Positions 34,846 to 44,269 of a DNA stretch of 64,000 nucleotides are shown here, piece by piece. Under the pieces are notes generated by a model. That model had not been told where the DNA came from and did not search any database. It saw only the letters and a list, made by a program, of their open reading frames with translations. The position numbers and the translations under genes are program-made. The stretch's first letter is position 1. Each line of letters begins with the position of its first letter. The stretch covers positions 310,001 to 374,000 of the forward strand of contig CABJBF010000002.1 of assembly GCA_902363805.1 (NCBI GenBank), given 5' to 3'. Origin of the DNA: Eubacteriaceae bacterium (GTDB taxonomy: Bacteria; Bacillota; Clostridia; Lachnospirales; Lachnospiraceae).

Positions 34846-36105
34846 ATGGCCTTAAGTAAAAAACCGGTTACCGGAATGAAAGAAATTCTTCCGGAGGAAA
34901 TGAAGATAAGAAACTACGTAATGGACGTAATTAAAGAAACATATAGTGCTTTTGGATTTACTCAGATAGAAACACCTTGTGTTGAAAATATTGCTAACTT
35001 AAGTAACAAGCAGGGTGGAGAAAATGAAAAGTTAATTTTTAAGATTTTAAAAAGAGGAGAAAAATTAAATCTTGAAACAGCACAGACAGAAATGGATGTT
35101 GTAGATAATGGTTTAAGATATGATTTGACAGTACCTCTTGTTAGATTTTATTCAAATAATGCAAATAATCTTCCTTCACCATTTAAGGCACTCCAGATGG
35201 GCAATGTATGGAGAGCTGACAGACCACAGAGAGGAAGATATCGTCAGTTTATGCAGTGCGATATTGATATATTAGGTGAACCAAGTAATCTTGCAGAAAT
35301 CGAACTTATTCTTGCAACAACAACAACACTTGGTAAACTTGGATTTAAGAATTTCCAGATTCGTATTAACGAAAGAAGAATCTTAAAGGCAATGGCTGCA
35401 TATAGTGGATTCCCGGAAGAAAGTTATGATAGTGTATTTATCATTCTTGATAAGATGGATAAGATTGGACTTGAAGGTGTAAAAGAAGAACTTATTAAGT
35501 ATGATTTTGATGAAGAATCAGTAGAAAAATACACAAATTTATTCAAAGAAATTGAAAACAAAGAAAATCCGGTTACTTATTTAGCAGAAAAATTAGACGG
35601 ATTTATGGACGATGACGTAAAGCAGTGGATGGAAGAAATTATTGATAGTGTAAGAGCTACTAAAGCTTCAGAATTTGAAATAGTATTTGATCCAACATTG
35701 GTTAGAGGAATGTCATATTATACAGGAACAATATTTGAAATTGCAATCCCTGAATTTGGCGGAAGCTGCGGTGGCGGTGGACGTTACGATAAGATGGTTG
35801 GTAATTTTACAGGAAGAGATGTTCCTGCGTGTGGATTTTCTATTGGATTTGAAAGAATCGTTTTATTGTTAATGGAACAGGGATTTAAAGTTCCAACAGA
35901 GAATAAGAAGGTAGCTTATTTAATAGAAAAAGGTGTTAATGGTGAAAGATTATGTGAAGTAATCGCTAAAGCACAGGAAGAAAGAAAAACAGGAAATCAG
36001 GTTCTTGTTGCAAGAATGAATAAGAACAAAAAATTCCAGAAGAGTCAGTTAGAAGAACAGGGATATAATGAATTCAAAGAATTTTATAAAAATCCTTTAG
36101 CATAA
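34846..36105 (+). CDS. hisS: Histidyl-tRNA synthetase
   Basis: 419 residues. Class II synthetase. Motif 1 region YSAFGFTQIETPCVEN, motif 2 (GNVWRADRPQRGRYRQFMQCDIDILG, given by key residues), histidine-specific LVRGMSYYTGTIFE and motif 3 GFSIGFERIVLLL; the C-terminal anticodon-binding domain follows. The start MALSKKPVTGMKEILP matches the family. It lies upstream of aspS by 20 bases, a conserved pair in Firmicutes. Confidence 0.96.
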   Translation: MALSKKPVTGMKEILPEEMKIRNYVMDVIKETYSAFGFTQIETPCVENIANLSNKQGGENEKLIFKILKRGEKLNLETAQTEMDVVDNGLRYDLTVPLVRFYSNNANNLPSPFKALQMGNVWRADRPQRGRYRQFMQCDIDILGEPSNLAEIELILATTTTLGKLGFKNFQIRINERRILKAMAAYSGFPEESYDSVFIILDKMDKIGLEGVKEELIKYDFDEESVEKYTNLFKEIENKENPVTYLAEKLDGFMDDDVKQWMEEIIDSVRATKASEFEIVFDPTLVRGMSYYTGTIFEIAIPEFGGSCGGGGRYDKMVGNFTGRDVPACGFSIGFERIVLLLMEQGFKVPTENKKVAYLIEKGVNGERLCEVIAKAQEERKTGNQVLVARMNKNKKFQKSQLEEQGYNEFKEFYKNPLA

Positions 36106-36125
36106 AGAAAAATAGGAGGAGAGTC

Positions 36126-37916
36126 ATGGCAGAATCAATGCAGGGACTTCATAGAAGTCACAGATGTACAGAAGTATCAAACAAAAATATTGGTGAAACA
36201 GTTACAGTTATGGGCTGGGTTCAGAAGAAAAGAAATTTAGGAAGTCTTATTTTCGTAGATTTAAGAGACCGTTCAGGTCTTCTTCAGCTTGTATTTGATG
36301 ATAATGACAAAGAAGTATTTGAAAAAGCAGGAAAATTAAGAAACGAATTCGTAATTGCTGCTGTAGGAACTGTAAATAAGAGAGCAGGTTCAGTTAATGA
36401 ATCTATGGAAACAGGTGATATTGAAATAAATGTTACAAGTTTAAGAATTTTATCTGAATCAGAGACACCCCCAATTCCGGTAGATGATGATGCAAATACA
36501 AAAGATGAATTAAGACTTAAATATAGATATCTTGATTTAAGAAAACCTCATTTACAGAAAAATCTTAAGTTAAGATCAGATGTAACAACATTTGTTAGAA
36601 AGTTTATGGCAAATGAAGGATTTCTTGAAATTGAGACACCTATTCTTAACAGAAGTACACCAGAAGGTGCGAGAGATTACTTAGTGCCTAGCCGTGTTCA
36701 TCCGGGAACATTTTATGCACTTCCTCAGTCACCACAGGTATTAAAACAGCTTCTTATGTGTTCAGGATGTGATAGATATTTTCAGGTAGCAAAATGCTTT
36801 AGAGATGAAGATTTAAGAGCAGACAGGCAGCCTGAATTTACACAGCTTGATATGGAATTATCATTTGTTGATGTAGATGATATTTTAGATGTTAATGAAA
36901 GAATGCTTCAGGCATTATGGAAAGAAGTATTAGGAGTAGATGTTACATTGCCACTTCCAAGAATGACATGGCAGGAAGCAATGGACAGATACGGTTCAGA
37001 TAAGCCTGATACACGTTTTGGAATGGAACTTATCAATGTTACTGACGTTGTTAAGGATTGCGGATTTGGTGTATTTTCAGGAGCAGTAGCAAATGGTGGA
37101 ACTGTTCGTGGTTTAAATGCTAAAGGACAGGGCAATATGGCAAGAAAGAAAATTGATGCCCTTGTTGAATTTGTAAAGACTTATGGCGCAAAAGGTCTTG
37201 CCTATATTGCAATGCATGAAGATGGAACAATTAAATCTTCATTTGCTAAATTTATGACAGAAGAAGAAATGAATAATCTTATTGCTGCTATGGGTGGAGA
37301 ACCTGGAGATTTATTGTTATTTGCTGCAGATAAGAATAAAGTTGTATGGGATTCTCTTGGAGCATTAAGACTTGAACTCGCGAAACAGATGGATATAATT
37401 CCAGAAGGAAAATGGAATTTCTTGTGGATTACAGAATTTCCACAGTTTGAATGGTCAGATGAACAGGGAAGATTCCTTGCAATGCATCATCCATTCACAA
37501 TGCCTATGGAAGAAGATATTCAGTACTTAATTTCTGATCCCGGACGAGTTCGTGCAAAAGCCTACGATATCGTATTAAACGGTACAGAATTAGGTGGTGG
37601 TAGTGTGAGAATACATCAGGCAGATGTACAGGCTAAGATGTTTGAAGCACTTGGATTTACACCTGAACAGGCAAATGAAAAATTTGGTTTCTTATTAACT
37701 GCATTTAAATACGGTGTACCTCCACACGCAGGACTTGCTTATGGATTAGACAGACTTGTAATGCATATGGCAGGAGAAGATAACATTCGTGAAGTTATCG
37801 CTTTCCCTAAAGTAAAAGATGCATCATGTCTTATGACAGATGCACCAAATGTAGTTGATGATGTTCAGTTACAGGAACTTCAGATTAAATTAGATTTGAA
37901 AGAAAAAGAACAGTAA
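36126..37916 (+). CDS. aspS: Aspartyl-tRNA synthetase
   Basis: 596 residues, bacterial type. N-terminal OB-fold anticodon-binding domain (VTVMGWVQKKRNLGSLIFVD), class II catalytic core with FLEIETPILNRSTPEGARDY (motif 1), FRDEDLRADRQPEFTQLD (motif 2), the bacterial GAD insertion and motif 3 GLAYGLDRLVMHMAG. It charges tRNA-Asp; whether it is discriminating cannot be told here, though a separate Asn pathway cannot be excluded. Forms a unit with hisS. No clear terminator is seen in the 72 bases before the convergent DUF1294 gene. Confidence 0.96.
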   Translation: MAESMQGLHRSHRCTEVSNKNIGETVTVMGWVQKKRNLGSLIFVDLRDRSGLLQLVFDDNDKEVFEKAGKLRNEFVIAAVGTVNKRAGSVNESMETGDIEINVTSLRILSESETPPIPVDDDANTKDELRLKYRYLDLRKPHLQKNLKLRSDVTTFVRKFMANEGFLEIETPILNRSTPEGARDYLVPSRVHPGTFYALPQSPQVLKQLLMCSGCDRYFQVAKCFRDEDLRADRQPEFTQLDMELSFVDVDDILDVNERMLQALWKEVLGVDVTLPLPRMTWQEAMDRYGSDKPDTRFGMELINVTDVVKDCGFGVFSGAVANGGTVRGLNAKGQGNMARKKIDALVEFVKTYGAKGLAYIAMHEDGTIKSSFAKFMTEEEMNNLIAAMGGEPGDLLLFAADKNKVVWDSLGALRLELAKQMDIIPEGKWNFLWITEFPQFEWSDEQGRFLAMHHPFTMPMEEDIQYLISDPGRVRAKAYDIVLNGTELGGGSVRIHQADVQAKMFEALGFTPEQANEKFGFLLTAFKYGVPPHAGLAYGLDRLVMHMAGEDNIREVIAFPKVKDASCLMTDAPNVVDDVQLQELQIKLDLKEKEQ

Positions 37917-37988
37917 AATTAAAGGAATAACCTTCAATTATATGGATATCTTTTGAATATTAAATCTTATAAATATCATGAAAGTATA

Positions 37989-38267
37989 TTAGAGTCTAAT
38001 AAATCCACAAATATACAGAACGCTAATTATATTTATGATAAAACAAACAGGCACTCCAATTATGAATTTGGGGTGCTTTGTTTTGTGCCTGAAAAATTGC
38101 ATTCCAAGTAATGCACCTAAAGAGCCGCCAATAAATGCTGAAAAGATTAATGTATTTTCACTAATTCTAAATTTATGCTTTATTGCTTTTTTCTTATCAA
38201 TTCCATAAAGAATAAAAGTAGATACATTTATTATGAATAAATATATGATTAATAATTCGTATTTCAT
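37989..38267 (-). CDS. DUF1294 small membrane protein
   Basis: 92 residues, with hydrophobic helices at both ends and a central YGIDKKKAIKHKFRISE and IGGSLGALLGMQFFRHKTKH segment, the DUF1294 signature. Three or four membrane helices are likely. Function unknown. SD GAGGT lies close to ATG 38267. It is the second of two minus-strand genes, 27 bases after the coiled-coil protein gene, and may be co-transcribed with it. Confidence 0.8.
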   Translation of the reverse strand: MKYELLIIYLFIINVSTFILYGIDKKKAIKHKFRISENTLIFSAFIGGSLGALLGMQFFRHKTKHPKFIIGVPVCFIINIISVLYICGFIRL

Positions 38268-38294
38268 AGGTACCTCACTTTCTGTAAATAAAAA

Positions 38295-39059
38295 TTAATA
38301 GTTGCAGCGAAGCTTTCTGACTTCGTCTTGGAGTTTCCCGGTATAATCAGCTAATTCATTGTATTGATTAGTGATGCTAGTCTGAATTTCTTTTAAATTT
38401 TCAATTTCTGAATTTTTATCATCTAATATTTGATTAAAATAGGTCTGTAGTTTTTCTAATTCCTCATTATGTTGTTTTGCCATTTTAGATTTTGAGTCCG
38501 GATTAGAAGAATTATACTGTTTAGATGATAAATTTACAATAGAATAATCAGAATTAATACTGTATATATCAAAATCCTGTGAAGAATAAAATACAAATAA
38601 ATATATTAAAGAATCATATGAAAATACATTAAAATGAGAAATTATTTTGTCTGATTTTAGTAATGTAAAATCTTTTGCATATGTAGAAAATCTACTTAAT
38701 CTTATGGAAAAATGACTGTCTTTTAAATTATGACTACAATAGAAAATATTGAGGCAGTTATAAAATTCTACAAATTTAAAATTAGTATTTTCAGTAGCCT
38801 GGCTTTGCGGATTCCCTTCAATGATATAATCTTCACGTATATTAAGATTTTCCATTGAAGAAATAACAGCCTGATTGCTTAATGATATGTAATAAACGAG
38901 TTTTAATTCAGAACAAATGTCAAAATCTGACGCTACATCAGTAAAAACAATGCCGTAATTACGGATTCTTCCGGAATTAATTGAGTACATAGTAACTTTT
39001 GTATCCTCTAAATAAAATATAACGGGTTGTCCGGATTCTAATTGTGTAATTTTATACAT
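38295..39059 (-). CDS. Uncharacterised protein, beta-rich N-terminus and C-terminal coiled coil
   Basis: 254 residues, start ATG 39059 with AAGGAG eight bases upstream. No signal peptide or membrane helix. The first ~185 residues are rich in alternating hydrophobic/aromatic residues (ITQLESGQPVIFYLED, YYISLSNQAVIS, YDSLIYLFVFYSS), suggesting beta-strands, possibly a propeller. The last ~65 residues are a charged coiled coil (KLQTYFNQILDDKNSEIENL, then ITNQYNELADYTGKLQDEV). I recognise no family. It is transcribed away from another unknown gene across an inverted-repeat region, and both carry the same 23-base upstream sequence, so they may be co-regulated. Confidence 0.65.
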   Translation of the reverse strand: MYKITQLESGQPVIFYLEDTKVTMYSINSGRIRNYGIVFTDVASDFDICSELKLVYYISLSNQAVISSMENLNIREDYIIEGNPQSQATENTNFKFVEFYNCLNIFYCSHNLKDSHFSIRLSRFSTYAKDFTLLKSDKIISHFNVFSYDSLIYLFVFYSSQDFDIYSINSDYSIVNLSSKQYNSSNPDSKSKMAKQHNEELEKLQTYFNQILDDKNSEIENLKEIQTSITNQYNELADYTGKLQDEVRKLRCNY

Positions 39060-39091
39060 ACAAATACTCCTTTTAATATTTTAAAATTACT

Positions 39092-39268
39092 ATTGTGGGA
39101 GATGAAATAATTATAAGAAAGAGCATTTTTCACCGCCGGTTCAAATTGACAGATATATTTTGCTTATGACTAAAAGTCCTAATGGCAAAATATATTTGGA
39201 AATTTAGAACTGCTGCGAGTGACAAGCAGCGCGAGAGTTCTTTCGATAATTATTTCATCTCCCACAAT
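39092..39268. repeat. 177-bp element with 23-bp perfect terminal inverted repeats
   Basis: Bases 39092-39114 are the exact reverse complement of 39246-39268, and the match continues imperfectly inward (AGAAAGAG against CGAAAGAAC). Inside are two more stems: ATATATTTTGC (39153-39163) with GCAAAATATAT (39185-39195) around GACT/AGTC, and GAACTGCT (39207-39214) with AGCAG and AGTTC (to 39240). It could be a MITE, a structured RNA or a twin operator: each of the two divergent genes has the same end sequence upstream, 33 and 82 bases from its start codon. Confidence 0.8.
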
Positions 39269-39350
39269 TATGTAATAAAATATATTCTTGAAAATGAACA
39301 TTATGAATATTTTGGCATAAAATAAAGTAAACAAAATATGGAGATACAAT

Positions 39351-40328
39351 ATGTCAGAGTACAAGGTGATGGATTGCGATGAGTGTTGTAACTGTTGTAA
39401 AAGAGAGTGTGATGTTTGCATCAGACCATCTTGCGGAGAGCCGGAAGAATTATCTGTGTTTGCTCCTGTAATATATGATGAAGTAGGAATTAACCTCTGT
39501 AGAACGATAACTATTCCGCAGAATATTTTGACTCAATATCCTACAACAAGTTATGTTCAATTATTAGTTGCAAATATAAAAATATACTCAGGAAAAGGAT
39601 TTTTAACAGGAGAAGAAGAAAATGTTGAATATACAGAAGAAGAACAGCAGGAGATGGGAAATCCACCTGTATTTTCAACTGTAACTACAATACCGGGAAG
39701 AGCAAATTGCTTAAGGGTAAAATTAACGGATTTAAGAGTTGTTTTTAATGTAAGATTATTTGACAGTTGCAAAAAATATCTTGCTACAGTACCACTAGAG
39801 GCTGTATATCTTCCAGCTGTAGGAACTACGAATTACGATCCTGATACAAATCCAAGGAGTGTAACAGTAGATATGTATGCACCGTATGGAGCATCCTCTG
39901 TTTATAATAATTATAATGAATATTTTATTAATTATGTAGGATTTAATATGTATTATAATACAGTGGAAAATGGAATTAATATGAATGCAGTTGCTAAAGT
40001 TATGGAGTTTGATCCGGCAACAGGTACAATGTCAGCAGGCATAACATTATATTTGAGAACTGTATACTATGAAGCATATAAATTTAATACAATTGGAAAA
40101 ACTATACCACCTAAAATGAATACACATGAAGCTGAAAGTAATCCATGTCTAAAATTTGTAGAGGGTGATTTGCTACTTCAAAATGTTAAACCATTAGAAT
40201 TAGAGCCACCTAAATGTGAAGGAAAAAAGAAGACAGAATGTAAAGAAAGAAATGAAATAAATCAATGCATAAAAAAAATCCTAAATAATTGCTACAGCGA
40301 AAGCGGGGATGAAGAAGCAGGTCAGTAG
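39351..40328 (+). CDS. Uncharacterised protein with cysteine-rich termini
   Basis: 325 residues, start ATG 39351 seven bases after GGAG. The first 30 residues contain nine cysteines (CDECCNCCKRECDVCIRPSC); the last 40 contain more (KCEGKKKTECKERNEINQCI, NNCYSES). The middle ~240 residues are beta-rich with many Tyr, Asn and Thr and no charge-rich helices. There is no signal peptide or membrane segment. Cysteine-rich ends around a beta core suggest a self-assembling or disulfide-linked structural protein, for example a coat-type protein, but this is inference only. Divergent from the coiled-coil gene; followed by its own terminator. Confidence 0.6.
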   Translation: MSEYKVMDCDECCNCCKRECDVCIRPSCGEPEELSVFAPVIYDEVGINLCRTITIPQNILTQYPTTSYVQLLVANIKIYSGKGFLTGEEENVEYTEEEQQEMGNPPVFSTVTTIPGRANCLRVKLTDLRVVFNVRLFDSCKKYLATVPLEAVYLPAVGTTNYDPDTNPRSVTVDMYAPYGASSVYNNYNEYFINYVGFNMYYNTVENGINMNAVAKVMEFDPATGTMSAGITLYLRTVYYEAYKFNTIGKTIPPKMNTHEAESNPCLKFVEGDLLLQNVKPLELEPPKCEGKKKTECKERNEINQCIKKILNNCYSESGDEEAGQ

Positions 40329-40348
40329 CGTTCAATGGATTGTTTATT

Positions 40349-40429
40349 AAAATACCCATAGTTGAAAACTAATGGAACTGCTAAGACAAACCAAAATTTG
40401 ATGTTAGTAATGAAACTGTGGGTATTTTT
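40349..40429 (+). terminator. Long-loop terminator
   Basis: AAAATACCCATAGTT (40349-40363) pairs with AACTGTGGGTATTTTT (40414-40429) across a 50-base loop that can form minor stems. It follows the cysteine-rich protein gene. Confidence 0.65.
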
Positions 40430-40580
40430 GTAATTAAAAATAAATAAACAGGAAAGATAACTATTAACATTAAACTTTACATTTGTTAGTTAAAAAAATA
40501 ACAATTTTTTAAAAATGGTTTTAAATTTGGCTTTAATGTGATAAAGTGTTATTAGTTCGACAAAATTAGGAGGTAAGATT

Positions 40581-41822
40581 ATGTTTACATTTGAAGAAGT
40601 ACAGAAAGTTGATCCGGAAGTTGCAGCAGCTATTGCTCAGGAAAATGACAGACAGCAGAGCCATTTGGAGCTTATTGCATCTGAAAATATTGTTAGTAAA
40701 GCAGTTATGGCAGCAATGGGTAGTCAGCTTACAAATAAATATGCAGAAGGATACCCGGGAAAAAGATATTATGGTGGATGCGAGTATGTTGATATAGTAG
40801 AAACACTTGCAATTGAAAGAGCAAAGAAATTATTTGGATGTACATATGCTAACGTTCAGCCACATTCAGGAGCACAGGCTAACTTTGCAGTATTCTTTGC
40901 ACTTGTAAAACCGGGCGATACAGTAATGGGTATGAGTCTTGATGCAGGTGGACATTTAACACATGGAAGTAAAGTTAATGTATCAGGAACATATTTTAAT
41001 ATTGTTCCTTATGGTGTAAATGACGAAGGATACATTGATTATGATGAAGTATTAAAGATTGCGAAAGAAGCAAAGCCAAAACTTATCGTTGCAGGCGCAA
41101 GTGCTTACCCAAGAACAATAGATTTCAAGAAATTCAGAGAAATTGCTGATGAAGTTGGTGCATATTTAATGGTAGATATGGCACACATTGCAGGTTTGGT
41201 TGCAGGTGGACAGCATATGAGCCCAATTCCATATGCCCATGTAACAACAACTACAACTCATAAAACACTTCGTGGACCAAGAGGTGGATTAATATTATCA
41301 AGTGAAGAATTTGCTACAGAACATAAATTAAATAAGGCAATATTCCCTGGAATTCAGGGTGGTCCTTTAATGCATGTAATAGCAGGTAAGGCAGTATGTT
41401 TCAAGGAAGCATTAGACCCATCATTTAAGGAATACGCTAAGAACATTGTTGATAATGCTTCAGCTTTAGCTAATGGTTTAACAAGCAGAGGATTCGACCT
41501 TGTTTCAGGCGGTACAGATAATCATTTAATGCTTGTTGATTTAAGAAGCAAGAATATTACAGGTAAGGAATTTGAAATTGCATTAGATGCTGCAAACATT
41601 ACATGTAATAAGAATGCAATTCCAAATGATCCACAGAAACCGGGAATTACAAGTGGTGTACGTATCGGAACACCTGCCATAACAACAAGAGGATTAAATA
41701 CTGACGATATGGATTTAGTTGCACAGGCAATGACTTTGATTGCAGACGATGCTAATGCAAATCAGGAAAAGGCAAAGGAAATAGTTAAAGGTCTTACAGA
41801 TAAGTATCCTTTATATAAATAG
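40581..41822 (+). CDS. glyA: Serine hydroxymethyltransferase
   Basis: 413 residues. PLP enzyme converting serine and tetrahydrofolate to glycine and 5,10-methylene-THF. Signatures: [31 protein letters not shown], the PLP lysine in [15 protein letters not shown] (near 225) and [14 protein letters not shown]. Start ATG follows AGGAGGT. It is monocistronic, with 252 upstream noncoding bases in which I see no riboswitch, and a hairpin terminator downstream. Metabolically linked to serC-serA at 53-55 kb. Confidence 0.97.
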   Translation: MFTFEEVQKVDPEVAAAIAQENDRQQSHLELIASENIVSKAVMAAMGSQLTNKYAEGYPGKRYYGGCEYVDIVETLAIERAKKLFGCTYANVQPHSGAQANFAVFFALVKPGDTVMGMSLDAGGHLTHGSKVNVSGTYFNIVPYGVNDEGYIDYDEVLKIAKEAKPKLIVAGASAYPRTIDFKKFREIADEVGAYLMVDMAHIAGLVAGGQHMSPIPYAHVTTTTTHKTLRGPRGGLILSSEEFATEHKLNKAIFPGIQGGPLMHVIAGKAVCFKEALDPSFKEYAKNIVDNASALANGLTSRGFDLVSGGTDNHLMLVDLRSKNITGKEFEIALDAANITCNKNAIPNDPQKPGITSGVRIGTPAITTRGLNTDDMDLVAQAMTLIADDANANQEKAKEIVKGLTDKYPLYK

Positions 41823-41853
41823 TTAAGATTTCATTAATAAAAGCATTTTAAAA

Positions 41854-41886
41854 TAAGTCTATGGTATAATAAATGCCATAGACTTA
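41854..41886 (+). terminator. glyA terminator
   Basis: TAAGTCTATGG-TATAATAAATG-CCATAGACTTA, an 11-bp perfect stem followed by ATTTATG. The T run is weak, so termination may be partial. Confidence 0.65.
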
Positions 41887-41981
41887 ATTTATGTAGAAAT
41901 ATGAATTCTAGTCTGCTCAAAGTGATCACGTAGAGTGTGATTGTTTTTAATGAAATTAAAAAAAGAAAGGTATAAATAAGA

Positions 41982-43388
41982 ATGAGAATAATGGATTTAT
42001 TTTCGATAGCAAAAGAATATTTGTTGGTGGGAATTATAGCAGTTGCCGTTTTTGCAATTGTTATAGCAATTGGTTATTTTTGGGTATACAAAAAAATATT
42101 ACATGGCAAAAAAACAATTAAGAAAAATAATGCTATATGGTTAATTATATTTGGGATATATTTGGTAGTTGTATTACTTGCAACTGTGTTGGACAGATCG
42201 TACTTTATTGATTATGGAAAAAGAGTAATACCATTATTTTATTCTTATAAATCGGCATGGAATACATTTTCAGCAATTGAATGGAGAAACATAATTTTAA
42301 ACATTTGTATGTTTGTTCCGTTTGGCTTTTTACTTCCGCTAGGAGTTGAAAAGGCGAGAAAGTGGTGGGTTACATATGCATGTGGATTTTTTTTTACAGT
42401 AATAATTGAAAGCGTCCAACTTATTACAGGAAGAGGCGTAGCAGAATGTGATGATGTACTTAACAATTTTATAGGATGTATGATTGGATATGGATTTTAT
42501 ACATTAGTCATTTATATTTACGAATGTTTAAAAGGAAAAATGCACAATTTGAAAAATGTCATACTGAGCTTTATTCCGTTAATAGGAACAGCAATAATAT
42601 TTGGAGCTATATTTGCAACTTATAATATGCAGGAATTTGGTAATTTACAGATAAAATACATTATAAAAGCGAATGTAAGCAATGTATCCACAGATGAAAA
42701 GTTAAGTGATGAAAAACTAAATTATCCGGTATATGCGGTTGAAGGTATGGATAAAAAAGAAACAAAAGAATTTGCTGATAAATTTCTGAAAAATCTAGGA
42801 GATAAATTAGATGATTCATTGACAGATTTATACGACGATACAGCAATATACAGAGGAGAGGGTGGAAATGTATCTGTAAATTATATTGATGGGACATATT
42901 CATTTGTCGACTTTGATGATGAGGAAGAGGATGGAATTTCAAAAACTGATTCAAATGTAACAGAGGAATACATCGAAAAACGATTGAATGAATATGGTGT
43001 TTACATACCTTCAGGATGCACATTTGAAAATAAAGGCGATGGAGTATATTCCTTTAATGCGGATAAAATTATTGAAGGTGATACTATGTATAATGGGACA
43101 ATTGAGGTGACCTGCTATGAGGGTAATGTGATTGGAAATATAGATTATAACGTAATAAAATGTAGTAAACTAAAGGATGTAGAGTGTATTTCATTTAAAG
43201 AGGCTTATAATCTTATTAAAGAAGGAAAGTTTAAATATTATTCAAATGAAAAACTAGATATTAGGGTAAAAAAAATAAATGTTAATTACATCACTGACAC
43301 AAAAGGGTATTATCAGCCTGAGTATGCTTGTGGTGTAGATATAAATGGAGAGGAAACAAAGATAGACATACCGGCAATGGAGAAGTAA
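41982..43388 (+). CDS. VanZ-domain membrane protein with large extracytoplasmic C-terminal domain
   Basis: 468 residues. About six hydrophobic segments fill the first 230 residues. The VanZ-like signature is clear: NIILNICMFVPFGFLLP and ESVQLITGRGVAECDDVLNN with FIGCMIGYGF. The remaining ~240 residues are soluble, acidic and unlike VanZ (VSTDEKLSDEKLNYPVYAVE onwards), and probably sit outside the cell. VanZ in the vancomycin/teicoplanin clusters gives low-level teicoplanin resistance, but most homologues, including this one away from van genes, have unknown roles. SD AGAAAGG lies 11 bases before the start. Two small genes follow. Confidence 0.8.
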   Translation: MRIMDLFSIAKEYLLVGIIAVAVFAIVIAIGYFWVYKKILHGKKTIKKNNAIWLIIFGIYLVVVLLATVLDRSYFIDYGKRVIPLFYSYKSAWNTFSAIEWRNIILNICMFVPFGFLLPLGVEKARKWWVTYACGFFFTVIIESVQLITGRGVAECDDVLNNFIGCMIGYGFYTLVIYIYECLKGKMHNLKNVILSFIPLIGTAIIFGAIFATYNMQEFGNLQIKYIIKANVSNVSTDEKLSDEKLNYPVYAVEGMDKKETKEFADKFLKNLGDKLDDSLTDLYDDTAIYRGEGGNVSVNYIDGTYSFVDFDDEEEDGISKTDSNVTEEYIEKRLNEYGVYIPSGCTFENKGDGVYSFNADKIIEGDTMYNGTIEVTCYEGNVIGNIDYNVIKCSKLKDVECISFKEAYNLIKEGKFKYYSNEKLDIRVKKINVNYITDTKGYYQPEYACGVDINGEETKIDIPAMEK

Positions 43389-43406
43389 AGAAGAAGGAGT
43401 TAGTAT

Positions 43407-43676
43407 ATGAAGTCTCAATCGACAAAGAGCATTGAATTGTATCATATGATGATAAGAAGAGGGTATCCGGAAGAATTTTGTGACCAAATCACAAAAAACT
43501 TAAACACTGATTGGACAGCACAGCGTATGATAGGTTATCTGTCGCATTATGATAAACTTCCGCTTGAGGAGATAGTAGATGAAATGTTGGCAATACTTAG
43601 CGATAGAAATAGAATTATGATGAAACATGATTTGGAAGAGTCTAATGCAAGATGGAATGATTACTTGAATAGATAG
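43407..43676 (+). CDS. Small uncharacterised helical protein
   Basis: 89 residues, start ATG 43407 after AAGAAGGAG. Sequence begins MKSQSTKSIELYHMMIRRGY and is helical and charged, with WTAQRMIGYL and EEIVDEMLAILSDRNR. It has no membrane helix and no motif I can name. It lies 18 bases after the VanZ gene and 25 bases before the CmpB-like gene, so it is probably in that transcript. Confidence 0.6.
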   Translation: MKSQSTKSIELYHMMIRRGYPEEFCDQITKNLNTDWTAQRMIGYLSHYDKLPLEEIVDEMLAILSDRNRIMMKHDLEESNARWNDYLNR

Positions 43677-43701
43677 AGTATTATTTGCTAATACTACAAA
43701 C

Positions 43702-44094
43702 ATGATGATCAGAAATTTTTTAAAGTGTGGAATAGCAGGTTGGTGTATGGAGGTCGTTTGGACGTCCATAATGGGAATAAAGAATCATGACAGAAAAATG
43801 ATGGGAAAGACTTCAATATGGATGTTCCCAATATATGGATTAGGTGCAGTTATTAAACCGCTAAGTAGAAAAATTAGAAAATTTAATATGATATTTAGGG
43901 GATTTATTTATATGGCTGGAATTTACTTCGTGGAATTTATTTCGGGAACGATATTACAACGAAAGAACTGCTGCCCATGGAATTATAGCAAATGTAAATA
44001 TAACATAAAGGGAGTTGTGCGCCTAGATTATGCACCTTTGTGGTTTATGGCAGGGCTTCTTTTAGAAAAAGTGGTAAATAAACAGGAAAAATAA
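43702..44094 (+). CDS. CmpB-type putative ABC-transporter permease (PF06541-like)
   Basis: 130 residues with three or four membrane helices. Features of the ABC_trans_CmpB family: GIAGWCMEVVWTS near the start, MFPIYGLGAVIKPL, FVEFISGTILQR, WNYSKCKYNIKGVVRLDYAP and LWFMAGLLLE. Despite the name no ATPase partner is nearby and transport is unproven. The SD is weak; the ATG 43702 lies after a small AGTATT/AATACT hairpin, so the exact start is unsure. Confidence 0.7.
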   Translation: MMIRNFLKCGIAGWCMEVVWTSIMGIKNHDRKMMGKTSIWMFPIYGLGAVIKPLSRKIRKFNMIFRGFIYMAGIYFVEFISGTILQRKNCCPWNYSKCKYNIKGVVRLDYAPLWFMAGLLLEKVVNKQEK

Positions 44095-44103
44095 TAAAAT
44101 CAA

Positions 44104-44149
44104 AAAATAAATGGGCAGATAGGATGAAACCTTGATGCCCATTTATTTA
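44104..44149. terminator. Bidirectional terminator
   Basis: AAATAAATGGGCA pairs with TGCCCATTTATTT around an 18-base loop. It lies between the CmpB-like gene and the convergent aroC, about 120 bases from the aroC stop. Confidence 0.75.
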
Positions 44150-44269
44150 CTAAAAAAATTAATATAAACAATTATTTCGTTTAATTTTATAAGACTTATT
44201 AAATAAAATTTATCAAAATAAATTTGTATAAAAAACTAATTTTTATATTATAAAAGATATTAAAATAAT

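Noticed and set aside
37917..37988. Terminator between aspS and the DUF1294 gene
   Set aside because: Only weak, interrupted complementarity (GATATC/GATATT); not enough to call.
39179..39421. Minus-strand ORF across the inverted-repeat element
   Set aside because: Uses the stem sequences and overlaps the start of the cysteine-rich gene; no SD.
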